DNA of 54,251 nucleotides from Actinomycetes bacterium (GTDB lineage: Bacteria; Actinomycetota; Acidimicrobiia; Acidimicrobiales; Ilumatobacteraceae), in the NCBI GenBank assembly GCA_025358125.1, contig JANYKS010000027.1:1-54251 (forward strand), read 5' to 3'. A program made the translations under genes and the position numbers. Every line of letters starts with the position of its first letter. Position 1 is the stretch's first letter. Of the stretch, positions 7,274-15,629 are shown in pieces. The notes below the pieces were generated by a model. It was not told the DNA's origin. It did no database searches and saw nothing but the letters and a program-made list of their open reading frames with translations.

Positions 7274-9067
7274 TCAGGTTTCGGTGGATGTCGACGACAC
7301 CCAGGCCGCGAACAGTTCGGCGTAACGGCCGCCGGCCGGGACGAGCTTGTCGTGCGGGCCGTCTTCGATCAGCCTGCCGTGCTCGAGTACAAGGATCCGG
7401 TCGGCGCGCATCGCGGTCGACAGCCTGTGCGCGATTGCGATCGTGGTCCGGCCCTCGGCCAGGCGTTCGAGTGCGTGGGCCATCCGGACCTCGGTCAGCG
7501 CATCGACCGACGAGGTCGCTTCGTCGAGGATCAAGACGTCCGGGTCTGCCACCGATGCGCGGATCAGCGCAACGAGCTGGCGCTCGCCTGCCGAGAGATG
7601 CGAACCGCGCTCGCCAACTCCGGTCTGCAGGCCGTCCGGCATCGTCGCCAGCCATTCATCGAGATCGAGGGCCGACACGGCGGCCTGCAGGTCGGCGAGC
7701 GACGAGCCCGGCCGGGCGAAGCCGAGGTTGGCGGCGATGGTGTCGTCGAACAGGAACGGCTCCTGCGCCACGACCACCAGGCGCTGGCGCAACTCGTCGT
7801 TGGAGACGTGGGTCAACGGGACACCACCAAGGCGAATCTGACCTCCGCCGGGGTCGGCGAAGCGGGCGAGCAGACGCCCGAGCGTGGTCTTGCCCGACCC
7901 CGTCGAGCCGACGAGGGCCACTTGCTGGCCGGCAGGGATGATCGCGTCGACGCCGATCAGAACGGGCTCGTCGTCGTCGGTCTCGCCGCGGGTGCGGTAG
8001 CTGAAGGTCACCTCGCTGATCTGGATCGACAGCGGACCCTCTGGCAGCGCCCGTGGGTTCGCCGGCGGTGGCGGGCCGACGGGCAGATCGAGGATTCCCA
8101 ACAGTCGTCGCAAACCAGCGACGGCGGTCTGGGTCTGATCGAGCACCTCGGTGAACTCCGCGATCGGCTCGAGGAACCGGTAGGTGAGGAACACGAAGCC
8201 GACGAGCGCGCCAGCGGTGAGACCGCCGGCCGTGCCCCGGGCAACGCCCACCCCGACGACCGCTGCGACGGTGAGCGCACCGAAGACCTCACCCGACGGG
8301 AAGAGGAACGCGCCGATCGTCCCGGCCCGGACGAACGCGTCGCCACGCTCTTTCGCGACCTCCTTCGACCGTTGGGCCATCACGGCGCCGGCGTGGTACG
8401 CACGCAGGGTCTCGGCGCCGGTTACCACTTCGGTGACGGATCCGAGCAGTTCGGCGTTGCAGGTACGGGCCTTGTCGTACGCAGCCCCGAGATGGCCCTG
8501 CACTGCACGCAGCACCCACGCCAACGGCATCGCAACGGCGAACGCGATGATGGCCAGCAGCCAGTCGTACGACAGCATCACCGCTGCGACGAGCAGCATC
8601 AACGCCCCATCGAGCAACCACGCAAGACCACCCCATGAAAAGAACTCGGCCAGCGTCTCGACATCGGCGGTGACCCTCGAGACGAGCGCTCCGCGCCGTT
8701 CCTCGCTGTGGTCGGCGATGCTCAGCAGGTGGATGTGAGAGATGACGCGCACCCGCAGCTCGTACAGCGCGCCCTCGCTGCGCCGCCCGAGACGGAGCAC
8801 AGCGGCGCGCTGGGCAATCGTTCCGGTGATGATCGCACCCGAGGCAATTGCGCCAAGCGTTGCGACGAACCCGACCCGTACACCGGCCTTCGTGAAACCG
8901 TGGTCGATAGCCTGCTGGACGGTGATGGGGATCACGACTCGCCCGGCCGCTCCGATGATCGCGAGGACCAGCGTCAGCCCGAAACCCTGACGAAGCGTCG
9001 GGGCTTGCTGTACGCCGCGGCTGAGGATACGCGCCGAGCCGAGACGTCCTGCGAGTTCGGTGTCCAT
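7274..9067 (-). CDS. ABC exporter half-transporter with canonical catalytic Glu (heterodimer partner)
   Basis: The product of 597 residues has a six-helix exporter membrane domain (about 1-330) followed by an ATP-binding domain: Walker A GSTGSGKTTLGRLL, Walker B VLILDEATSSVD with canonical Glu, and switch His in IAIAHRLST. The signature motif is degenerate, LSAGERQ instead of LSGGQ. Its start codon overlaps the stop of the upstream partner gene by one base (TGATG), so translation is coupled. Known heterodimeric exporters such as TM287/288, BmrCD and TmrAB show the same split of canonical and degenerate parts. The substrate (drug, lipid or peptide) is not predictable. Confidence 0.9.
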   Translation of the reverse strand: MDTELAGRLGSARILSRGVQQAPTLRQGFGLTLVLAIIGAAGRVVIPITVQQAIDHGFTKAGVRVGFVATLGAIASGAIITGTIAQRAAVLRLGRRSEGALYELRVRVISHIHLLSIADHSEERRGALVSRVTADVETLAEFFSWGGLAWLLDGALMLLVAAVMLSYDWLLAIIAFAVAMPLAWVLRAVQGHLGAAYDKARTCNAELLGSVTEVVTGAETLRAYHAGAVMAQRSKEVAKERGDAFVRAGTIGAFLFPSGEVFGALTVAAVVGVGVARGTAGGLTAGALVGFVFLTYRFLEPIAEFTEVLDQTQTAVAGLRRLLGILDLPVGPPPPANPRALPEGPLSIQISEVTFSYRTRGETDDDEPVLIGVDAIIPAGQQVALVGSTGSGKTTLGRLLARFADPGGGQIRLGGVPLTHVSNDELRQRLVVVAQEPFLFDDTIAANLGFARPGSSLADLQAAVSALDLDEWLATMPDGLQTGVGERGSHLSAGERQLVALIRASVADPDVLILDEATSSVDALTEVRMAHALERLAEGRTTIAIAHRLSTAMRADRILVLEHGRLIEDGPHDKLVPAGGRYAELFAAWVSSTSTET

Positions 9068-10851
9068 CAGATCGGCCCGGGTTCCACTGTGGTTCGATCA
9101 TGTTCGAACGCCTCCATGATCGAGCGGTATGTCTCGTTCGACTCGACCAACTCGTTGTGTGTACCGGTCGCCTCGATCCGCGAATCGTTCAAGAACACGA
9201 CATGATCGGCGAGGGCGATCGTGCTCGGTCGGGACGTAACGATCAGCACGGTCGATTCGCTCAGCAACGCGCGCAGGTTGGCAACGACGCGCGCCTCGGT
9301 GGCCGGGTCCAGCGCCGACGTGGTGTCATCGAGGAGCAACAGTGCAGGCCTGCGGACGAGCGCCCGCGCGAGGGCGACTCGTTGTCGCTGGCCGCCACTG
9401 AGGCTGACACCCCGCTCGCCGACCTCGGTGTCGAGCCCTCGCGGCAGGTCTTCGACGAAGTCGCGCCCTTCGCACAACTCGATCGCCGACCAAATCTCGT
9501 CATCTGAGAACTGGCCCGCGAACGCGATGTTCTCGCGCAGGCTCGCGCCGAGTAGGAAGGCCTCCTGCAACACGATTGCCGTGGTGCCGGGGGTCACCGC
9601 TATGCGTCCCGAGTCGGCTCCGATCAGTCCTGCGGCAAGTCGCAGCAGCGTCGTCTTACCACTGCCGGTCGTGCCGACGAGCGCGACGGTGCTCCGCGAG
9701 GGCACGTCGAACGTGATGTCCACGAACACCGGCCGGTCGGGTTCGAACTGATACGAGACATGCGTGAACGACACCCCATGGTGGTCGGCCGCGACTCCGA
9801 GGTCGGCGGCCGGGTCCGGTTCGACGGCCTCGTCGAGCACCTCGCGCACCCGGGTCCAGCCGGCCAGCGAGTGGGGCAGCGCAGACAGCGCGAACCCGAT
9901 CAGGCGCAGCGGGAAGACGAGCAACGTGAACATGTAGATCATGCTGGCGAGCTCGCCGATGGTGATCGCACCGGAGCGGATCCGCACCGCGCCGGCCACG
10001 AGCAGGCCGACGTTGGTGAGCGCGGGCACCGCGTCGAGCACCGAATCGAACGTGGCTTTGAGCACCACCGCTGAGGTTCGTGCGTCACGAAGACGACCTG
10101 CGATCACCGACAGCCGCGCCGTCTCACGCGATTCTGCCCCGAACGCCTTGACGACCTGCACGCCCTCGAAGCTTTCGTGCACGGCTGCCGACAGATCACC
10201 GAGATGCGACTGGGCGTCGGTGTAGTGCTTGTCGACACGGTGTTGATAGACGACGTTGATCGAGATCAGCAACGGGAAGACGGCGACCGCCAGGAGGCCG
10301 AGTGGCAGGTCGATGATCAGCAACCAGATCGATGACAAGAGCACGAGCAGGACCACGCTTGTCGCATACGGCAACGGCGACAAGACGTCGACGGCCGCGT
10401 CGACATCGACGCCGGCCCGCGCGGCCAGGTCGCCGGACGGTCGCCGCTGATGCCAGGTCACCGGTTGCTCGACGAGGCGGTCGATGACCTGACCGCTCAA
10501 CGTCTCCGCGATCCGGTAGTGGGCCCTACCGGCCCACGTCCGCCTGACCACGACGCCAGAGGCACGGATGATCCCGACTGCGATCACGAACGCGAGGCCG
10601 GTGAAGACGGTTCCGAGCGCGACGTGTCCTTGGCGCAGGCGCGGGTCGATGACATGGTCGATGACCCAACGCAACACGACCGACGATCCAACGGTGCACA
10701 GGGCGAAGACGGCCGCGCCGCCGACGGCGATGAAGAACGGTTGCGGGTGGATCCGGACGAGGTCCCGGACCAGGCGCGCGGCGGAGCGCCATCGATTCGT
10801 GCGCGAACGTGTGCCTCGGTCCGGCAAGGCGGTGGAAGATCCCCCAAGCAT
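9067..10851 (-). CDS. ABC exporter half-transporter with degenerate nucleotide site (heterodimer partner)
   Basis: The 594-residue product has an exporter membrane domain then an ATPase domain: Walker A GTTGSGKTTLLRLAAG and intact signature LSGGQRQRVALARALV. Walker B LLLLDDTTSALD has Asp where the catalytic Glu should be, and the switch-loop His is replaced (VTSRPST instead of IAHRLST). The two degenerate residues here complement the degenerate signature of the partner, defining one inactive and one active ATP site. ATG at 10851 is chosen because the membrane domain follows shortly. A near-consensus box, TAGAAC, lies 7 nt upstream. The open frame extending upstream to 11466 is antisense to doxX and is not part of the gene. 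Confidence 0.9.
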   Translation of the reverse strand: MLGGSSTALPDRGTRSRTNRWRSAARLVRDLVRIHPQPFFIAVGGAAVFALCTVGSSVVLRWVIDHVIDPRLRQGHVALGTVFTGLAFVIAVGIIRASGVVVRRTWAGRAHYRIAETLSGQVIDRLVEQPVTWHQRRPSGDLAARAGVDVDAAVDVLSPLPYATSVVLLVLLSSIWLLIIDLPLGLLAVAVFPLLISINVVYQHRVDKHYTDAQSHLGDLSAAVHESFEGVQVVKAFGAESRETARLSVIAGRLRDARTSAVVLKATFDSVLDAVPALTNVGLLVAGAVRIRSGAITIGELASMIYMFTLLVFPLRLIGFALSALPHSLAGWTRVREVLDEAVEPDPAADLGVAADHHGVSFTHVSYQFEPDRPVFVDITFDVPSRSTVALVGTTGSGKTTLLRLAAGLIGADSGRIAVTPGTTAIVLQEAFLLGASLRENIAFAGQFSDDEIWSAIELCEGRDFVEDLPRGLDTEVGERGVSLSGGQRQRVALARALVRRPALLLLDDTTSALDPATEARVVANLRALLSESTVLIVTSRPSTIALADHVVFLNDSRIEATGTHNELVESNETYRSIMEAFEHDRTTVEPGPI

Positions 10852-10918
10852 GACGTCTGTTCTACCAACCGGCGCCGGCGTTCCCGTGACGAAATAGCCT
10901 GCCCGCCGACCGGGGGCG

Positions 10919-10924
10919 TAGAAT
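10919..10924 (+). promoter_or_regulatory. -10 box TAGAAT, leaderless DoxX promoter
   Basis: TAGAAT lies 8 nt before the GTG at 10933. Confidence 0.55.
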
Positions 10925-10932
10925 CGTCGGCT

Positions 10933-11433
10933 GTGAAACCGATTGACTCTGCGCTGTTGCTGCTCCGCATTTTTTTCGGCCTGTCGCTCATCGCTCATGG
11001 CTCCAACAAGTTCTTCGGCAAAGGTGGCTTGTCGGGAACGACCGGCTGGTTCGCGAGCATCGGCATGAAGTGGCCGAAATGGCAGGCACGTCTTGCCGCC
11101 ACCACCGAGATCGGCGCCGGGTCGCTGCTCGCCCTCGGTCTGGCGACACCTCTGGCCGCTGCCGGGTTCATCGGTCTGATGATCGTGGCCATCGTGGTGG
11201 CCCACCGGCACAACGGTTTCTTCGTCTTCAGACCGGGACAGGGTTGGGAATACTGCGCTTCCATCGCAGTGACCGCCTTCACGATCGGCACGATCGGCGC
11301 CGGCAAGTATTCGATCGATCACTTGCTCCACAAGGACGTCAGCGGCTGGACCGGAGCGCTGATCGCAGGCGTGCTGGGCATCGGCGGCGCAATCACGCAG
11401 TTGGCGCTCAGCTACCGTCCGGCGAAGAAATGA
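10933..11433 (+). CDS. DoxX family membrane protein
   Basis: The product of 166 residues has four hydrophobic helices and the DoxX start pattern SALLLLRIFFGLSLIAHGSNKFFG followed by ...EIGAGSLLALGLATPLAA. Members often associate with oxidoreductases and with envelope redox or detoxification processes; a precise role is not visible. GTG 10933 is supported by the TAGAAT box and by the family start. The next gene overlaps its stop codon by an ATGA junction, so the two are translationally coupled. Confidence 0.85.
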   Translation: MKPIDSALLLLRIFFGLSLIAHGSNKFFGKGGLSGTTGWFASIGMKWPKWQARLAATTEIGAGSLLALGLATPLAAAGFIGLMIVAIVVAHRHNGFFVFRPGQGWEYCASIAVTAFTIGTIGAGKYSIDHLLHKDVSGWTGALIAGVLGIGGAITQLALSYRPAKK

Positions 11434-11969
11434 CAGCGGCGGCACAACGCCGAGGCCCGCTGTCACGCAGGCAGCTGTGGGCGCGCTCCGCCGTTATTGC
11501 GATGATCCTGGTCATCATCGTGATGTGGATCTACGCGTTCGTCTTCGCCGACAAACGGGCCGCAGCCAAGGTCGACGACACCGGCTGGACCAAACGGGCC
11601 GAACAGATCTGCTCTCGTCGCGGTGATCTGCTCGACAAGAACGCGGCGGATGCGATCAAGGTATCCGACGGCAGCCCGCAGGCTGTCGGGCGAGCCGTCG
11701 CCAAGGCCACCGACATCATCGAAGCCGCCGTCGACGAGGTACTGAGCGTCCGGCCGGAGGCGGCGCAAGACCAGAAGCTCGTCCGCGAATGGGAGCGTCT
11801 GTATCGGATCTACATCGCCGATCGACGCGCCGCCGAGGCCAAGCTCGCCAACGGTGAGAACGCCGAACTCAACGAGACGACACTCAACGGGTCGCCGATC
11901 TCGGCAACCATCGACGACTTCACGAAGCCGAACCACATGGAGGCGTGCGCCACACCTCCCGGCAGGTGA
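11430..11969 (+). CDS. Hypothetical single-pass membrane protein
   Basis: The 179-residue product begins with a basic cytoplasmic tail, one transmembrane helix (about 19-40, SAVIAMILVIIVMWIYAFVFA), then a largely helical exported domain with many Ala, Glu and Asp residues and two Cys residues (AEQICSRR and MEACATPPG), perhaps disulfide-linked. No domain is recognised. Its ATG overlaps the DoxX stop (ATGA). This coupling suggests that it works with the DoxX protein, but nothing else supports that. Confidence 0.75.
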   Translation: MTAAAQRRGPLSRRQLWARSAVIAMILVIIVMWIYAFVFADKRAAAKVDDTGWTKRAEQICSRRGDLLDKNAADAIKVSDGSPQAVGRAVAKATDIIEAAVDEVLSVRPEAAQDQKLVREWERLYRIYIADRRAAEAKLANGENAELNETTLNGSPISATIDDFTKPNHMEACATPPGR

Positions 11970-11981
11970 CCTGCGAGGTAT

Positions 11982-12653
11982 TCAGTCGACCGGATGCCAA
12001 CCGCGACCCGGTTCCCATCGTTTGACGACTCGCGCCGGACTGCCGACCGCGACGCTGAAGTCGGGGATCTCGCCCGACACCACCGAGTTGGCGCCGATCA
12101 CGACGTGTTTGCCGATCCGCGCTCCCGGGAGGACCACGGCCCCGTAGCCGAGCCACGAACCGTCGCCGATAGTGACCGGCCGCTCGGGCATCGACTGTTG
12201 CGAGACCGGCTTGCTCACGTCACGGTAGTCATGGTTCTGATCGGTGATGTAGACGTGATGCCCGGTCCAGACGTCGTTGCCGATCGAGATCTCGAAATGG
12301 CCGACGATGCCGCTGCCCTTGCCGATCAGGCAGCGGTCACCGATCTTCACGACCGGAGTGCTGATGCACTCCTGGCCGGGCACCATTCCGGCTGACAGCG
12401 TGACCTGCGGCCCGATCATCGTGGCGGCGCCGATGTGGATGAACTGCTCGTTGAAGATCGTGTTCGTCGGGAAGCAGATCACGCTGTTCGGGCCGAAAGC
12501 ACCGAATCGACGGCCACGACGGCTGTGCGGTCCGATCGCGGCGCACTCGACCGCTGCTTCCCATGCCCAGTGCACGGCCTCGCCGGTTGCCCGTTTGGCG
12601 ATGCCGCGTACGCGGTTGACAACGGTTGGCGACGGCAGCGGTCGGTCGAGCAC
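11982..12653 (-). CDS. Hexapeptide-repeat (left-handed beta-helix) acyltransferase
   Basis: The product of 223 residues has repeated [LIV]-G-x4 turns (IHIGAATMIGPQVTLSAG, VKIGDRCLIGKGSGIVG, ISIGNDVWTGHHVYI, VTIGDGSWLGYGAVVLPGARIGKHVVIGANSVVSG), ending with SVAVGSPARVVKR. This is the O-acetyltransferase type of WcaF/NodL-like enzymes, with the likely catalytic His in DQNHDY. The acceptor may be a sugar or lipid. GTG 12653 is chosen because a TAGTGT box lies 7 nt before it; the frame is open further upstream but without a family-like sequence. It is divergent from the phosphatidylcholine synthase gene. Confidence 0.82.
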   Translation of the reverse strand: MLDRPLPSPTVVNRVRGIAKRATGEAVHWAWEAAVECAAIGPHSRRGRRFGAFGPNSVICFPTNTIFNEQFIHIGAATMIGPQVTLSAGMVPGQECISTPVVKIGDRCLIGKGSGIVGHFEISIGNDVWTGHHVYITDQNHDYRDVSKPVSQQSMPERPVTIGDGSWLGYGAVVLPGARIGKHVVIGANSVVSGEIPDFSVAVGSPARVVKRWEPGRGWHPVD

Positions 12654-12660
12654 GGCCGGC

Positions 12661-12666
12661 ACACTA
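12661..12666 (-). promoter_or_regulatory. -10 box TAGTGT, leaderless acyltransferase promoter
   Basis: TAGTGT on the minus strand lies 7 nt before GTG 12653. Confidence 0.5.
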
Positions 12667-12816
12667 CCGGCGGGCCGACGCCTCCGACGGCTGACGTCGG
12701 GGATGAGTGCTCCTCGGCGCCCATTCGCGTAACGCGTGTCACACGCAGCGCTAGCATTCCGACCCACACCGTTGCGCCACCGCTTGGCGCACACCCGAGA
12801 AAGCTCGATCGCCTAC

Positions 12817-13632
12817 ATGTCGAATCCCACTCACGCTGGCGGAGCCACACCGAGCGATGTGGGTCAGAGGAATGGGCCGTGCAGGCAGGACGTGCGCAAG
12901 GGCTGGCTCGTGCACTGTGCTACTGCGCTGGGTGCCGTCTGCGGAATGATGGGCCTGATCTCCGTCAGCGACCACAACGCCAGGTCCGCACTGTTGTGGC
13001 TGGTCGCGGCGCAGGTGCTCGACGGCATCGACGGCCCAGTGGCGAGGGCCTGGCACGTACAGACGTCGGTTCCCCGAATCGACGGTTACATCCTCGACCT
13101 CATCATCGACTTCGTCACCTGCGCCGTCGTACCGATCCTGTTCATGTACGAGTTCAACATGATGCCGGACCAGACGTCACTGGCCGTCGGGGCGTTCTTG
13201 CTGTTCTCCTCCGCGCTTTGGTTCAGCCGCACGGACATGATGACGGGCGATCACTGGTTCAACGGATTCCCGGCGGTCTGGAACCTCGTCATTCCGACGA
13301 TCTTCTTGGTGCAGGGCCGCCATCCCACCGTGCTCAACCAGTGGGTCAACCTTGCGGTCGTCGTCGCTCTGGCTCTGACGCAGCTGACAAACCTCAAGTT
13401 CGTCCATCCGGTGCAAGTCCACAAGTACCGCACGATGACGATCACGATCTTCGTCGCGTGGCTCGCCGTCATGACGTGGCTCACCGTGATCCTTCCCGAC
13501 AACGCGAATGAGCTTGCCAAGGTCGGCCTCGTCGCGCCGGGCCTGTATCAACTCGGCCTGATGATCTGGCGCACCTTCTTCGCGGCGCAGACCGACGGTC
13601 CGTCCGCGAAGCGGATGCTCCTCGATCCATGA
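12817..13632 (+). CDS. pcs: Phosphatidylcholine synthase (CDP-diacylglycerol:choline phosphatidyltransferase)
   Basis: The chain of 271 residues carries the CDP-alcohol phosphatidyltransferase signature D-x2-D-G-x2-A-R...G-x3-D-x3-D in the form LDGIDGPVARAWHV...RIDGYILDLIIDF. Details specific to phosphatidylcholine synthase follow: PILFMYEF, a later SRTDMMTGDHWFNGFPAVWN block, and about seven membrane helices. The enzyme joins choline directly to CDP-diacylglycerol in the membrane. The start is uncertain: ATG 12817 is the first Met before the membrane part, but the frame stays open to 12736 and I see no clear promoter or ribosome site. The P1 peptidase follows after 4 nt. Confidence 0.82.
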   Translation: MSNPTHAGGATPSDVGQRNGPCRQDVRKGWLVHCATALGAVCGMMGLISVSDHNARSALLWLVAAQVLDGIDGPVARAWHVQTSVPRIDGYILDLIIDFVTCAVVPILFMYEFNMMPDQTSLAVGAFLLFSSALWFSRTDMMTGDHWFNGFPAVWNLVIPTIFLVQGRHPTVLNQWVNLAVVVALALTQLTNLKFVHPVQVHKYRTMTITIFVAWLAVMTWLTVILPDNANELAKVGLVAPGLYQLGLMIWRTFFAAQTDGPSAKRMLLDP

Positions 13633-13636
13633 CCCG

Positions 13637-14707
13637 ATGAGACCCTCAACCCCGAGTGGGGCACTCGTCGTCGACCCCAACGGCAGCTTGACCGACGTCG
13701 AAGGCATCTCCGTCGGTCACCATCAGCGAATCGGGCGTGGTTGGCGCTCGGGGACAACCGCGATCATCACCATCGATGGCGCGACAGCAGGCGTCGATGT
13801 GCGCGGCGGCGGGCCCGGCACACGCGAGACGGATCTGCTCCGACCGGAGAATTTGGTCCAACAGGTGAACGGGATCTGCCTCACCGGCGGGAGCGCGTAT
13901 GGGCTGGCCGCGGCGCACGGTGTGATGCGGTGGCTCGAGGCGGCCGGATCCGGATTCTCCGTCGGGCCGCAATCGGAGTCGATCGTGCCGATCGTGCCGG
14001 CGGCCGTGATCTTCGATCTCGGCCGTGGAGGAAATTTCGCGAACCGGCCAACGGAGGACTTCGGATGGCGGGCGGCCGCCGCGGCTCGACCGCGACCGGA
14101 GGTGAACGGAACCGTCGGCGCCGGCACCGGGGCCGTCGCCGGCGGGCTGCAGGGCGGCCTCGGTTCGGCGAGTGTCCGTCTCGAGCATGGGATCGTCGTC
14201 GCGGCGCTCGCCGTGGTCAATGCCTCCGGATCGGTGATCGATCGCGCAACCGGCCTTCCGTGGGAACCAACCGCGCACGCGCTTCGCCGGCCAAAGGCTT
14301 GGGAGCGGGCGGAACTGCTCGATGCGATATCACCACCCACCACGGCGACAGCGCAACCCCTGAACACCACCATCGGCGTCGTCGCAACGTCGGCGCGGCT
14401 CACCAAAGCCGAATGCACCAGGTTTGCCGCCGTGTCCCACGATGGCATGGCGCGAGCGATCCGCCCGGTGCATTCGATGTTCGACGGCGACACGGTCTTC
14501 TCGCTCGCGACCGGTGTCGACGAATTGCCCGAGGCCACAGCCGGCGGGTTCCGCACAGAGGGCAGCCGCCCCGCGGCCATCAACGAAATTCTCGAAGCGG
14601 CCGCGCTGTGTTTCGCCGCGGCATGCACCCAGGCGGTCCTGAGCGCTCACTCCATTGGCGGGCCACCGTCATACCGGGATCTGTGTCCATCCGTGTTCCG
14701 GGCATAG
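13637..14707 (+). CDS. P1 family peptidase (DmpA/L-aminopeptidase-D-esterase type)
   Basis: The product of 356 residues has the family markers VRGGGPGTRETDLL (about 55-68), ICLTGGSAYGLAAA, GTVGAGTGAVAGGLQGG, and LNTTIGVVAT. In the last of these, Thr244 after Asn243 is the expected self-cleavage site and N-terminal nucleophile, so the precursor should split into two chains. Known relatives release N-terminal amino acids or act as D-esterases. The gene follows pcs after 4 nt and so is probably cotranscribed, while its stop codon is part of the panC -10 box. Confidence 0.88.
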   Translation: MRPSTPSGALVVDPNGSLTDVEGISVGHHQRIGRGWRSGTTAIITIDGATAGVDVRGGGPGTRETDLLRPENLVQQVNGICLTGGSAYGLAAAHGVMRWLEAAGSGFSVGPQSESIVPIVPAAVIFDLGRGGNFANRPTEDFGWRAAAAARPRPEVNGTVGAGTGAVAGGLQGGLGSASVRLEHGIVVAALAVVNASGSVIDRATGLPWEPTAHALRRPKAWERAELLDAISPPTTATAQPLNTTIGVVATSARLTKAECTRFAAVSHDGMARAIRPVHSMFDGDTVFSLATGVDELPEATAGGFRTEGSRPAAINEILEAAALCFAAACTQAVLSAHSIGGPPSYRDLCPSVFRA

Positions 14708-14710
14708 CGT
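14705..14710 (+). promoter_or_regulatory. -10 box TAGCGT overlapping the upstream stop; panC promoter
   Basis: TAGCGT begins with the TAG stop of the peptidase gene and ends 7 nt before the panC ATG. Confidence 0.5.
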
Positions 14711-14717
14711 GATCTCG

Positions 14718-15614
14718 ATGCAGATCCTCGAATCACCGGCGGCAATGCGGTCGTGGAGCGACGAGCAACACGCGTGTGGTCTGCGGATCGGGCTCGTTCC
14801 GACCATGGGCGCATTGCACGCCGGCCATCTTGCACTGATCGGCGTCGCGCGTGAACGGTGTGACGTGGTGGCGGTCAGCATCTTCGTCAACCCGTTGCAG
14901 TTCAACCGCACGGACGATTTCGAGCACTATCCCCGCTCGGTCGACGACGATCTCGAACAATGCCGAGCGGCCGGTGTCGGCGCTGTCTACGCACCAACCC
15001 AACAATCGATGTACCCGCCCGGCTTCGAGACCCATGTCGAGCCCGGAGCACTCGCCGAGCCGCTCGAGGGAGCCGGCCGGCCCGGCCATTTCCGCGGGGT
15101 CGTCACCGTCGTGTGCAAGCTGTTCAATGCTGTCGGCCCCGACGTGGCGGTCTTCGGACAGAAGGACTTCCAGCAGCTGGCCGTAATCCGCCGGATGGTC
15201 GCTGATCTCGACATGGGCGTCGAGATCTGCAGCGTTTCGACCGTACGCGAGCACGACGATCTCGCGCTGTCCAGCCGCAACCGGCGATTGAGCCCCGACC
15301 AGCGCGCGGCCGCCGTGGTCGTTGTGCGGGCGCTCGATGTGATCGAGGTTGCGATCAGCGCTGGCAGCCGCGATGCCGTTGAGTTGCAGCGGCTCGCTGC
15401 CGATGTCGTCGCCACCGAAGCGACGGCGCGCCTCGAATACGTCGACGTCGTCGACCCGCACACGCTGCTCGCCCCGACGGATACGAACGCCCTCCTGCTC
15501 GCCGTGATCGCGGTCTGGTTCGGCGATGTGCGCCTGATCGACAACCGCCTGATCGATGCCAGGGCGCTCACCGATGACCGGGCGAACGCCACCGTGTTCG
15601 ACGACTTTGCGTAG
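14718..15614 (+). CDS. panC: Pantothenate synthetase
   Basis: PanC condenses pantoate and beta-alanine with ATP in the coenzyme A pathway. The 298-residue product has the nucleotidyl-transferase HxGH motif in LVPTMGALHAGHLALI, SIFVNPLQF for pantoate binding, FGQKDFQQLAVIRRMV, and the KMSKS-like SSRNRRLSP. ATG 14718 matches the family start. panB and panD are not in the window, so this is a separated panC. The promoter box overlaps the preceding stop codon, and the same pattern recurs at its own end for the next gene. Confidence 0.95.
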   Translation: MQILESPAAMRSWSDEQHACGLRIGLVPTMGALHAGHLALIGVARERCDVVAVSIFVNPLQFNRTDDFEHYPRSVDDDLEQCRAAGVGAVYAPTQQSMYPPGFETHVEPGALAEPLEGAGRPGHFRGVVTVVCKLFNAVGPDVAVFGQKDFQQLAVIRRMVADLDMGVEICSVSTVREHDDLALSSRNRRLSPDQRAAAVVVVRALDVIEVAISAGSRDAVELQRLAADVVATEATARLEYVDVVDPHTLLAPTDTNALLLAVIAVWFGDVRLIDNRLIDARALTDDRANATVFDDFA

Positions 15615-15616
15615 CG

Positions 15617-15622
15617 TAGGCT
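15617..15622 (+). promoter_or_regulatory. -10 box TAGGCT before the FAD oxidoreductase gene
   Basis: TAGGCT is 7 nt before ATG 15630; a second box, TAGCGT (15612-15617), begins with the panC stop codon. Confidence 0.45.
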
Positions 15623-15629
15623 CCGGGAC

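Noticed and set aside
7352..8638. 428-codon open frame on the plus strand opposite the ABC exporter
   Set aside because: Its composition is that of a GC-rich shadow frame; the minus strand encodes a clear exporter.
10450..10932. Upstream extension of the DoxX frame
   Set aside because: It is antisense to the ABC gene and has hydrophilic shadow composition; DoxX begins at the TAGAAT-preceded GTG.
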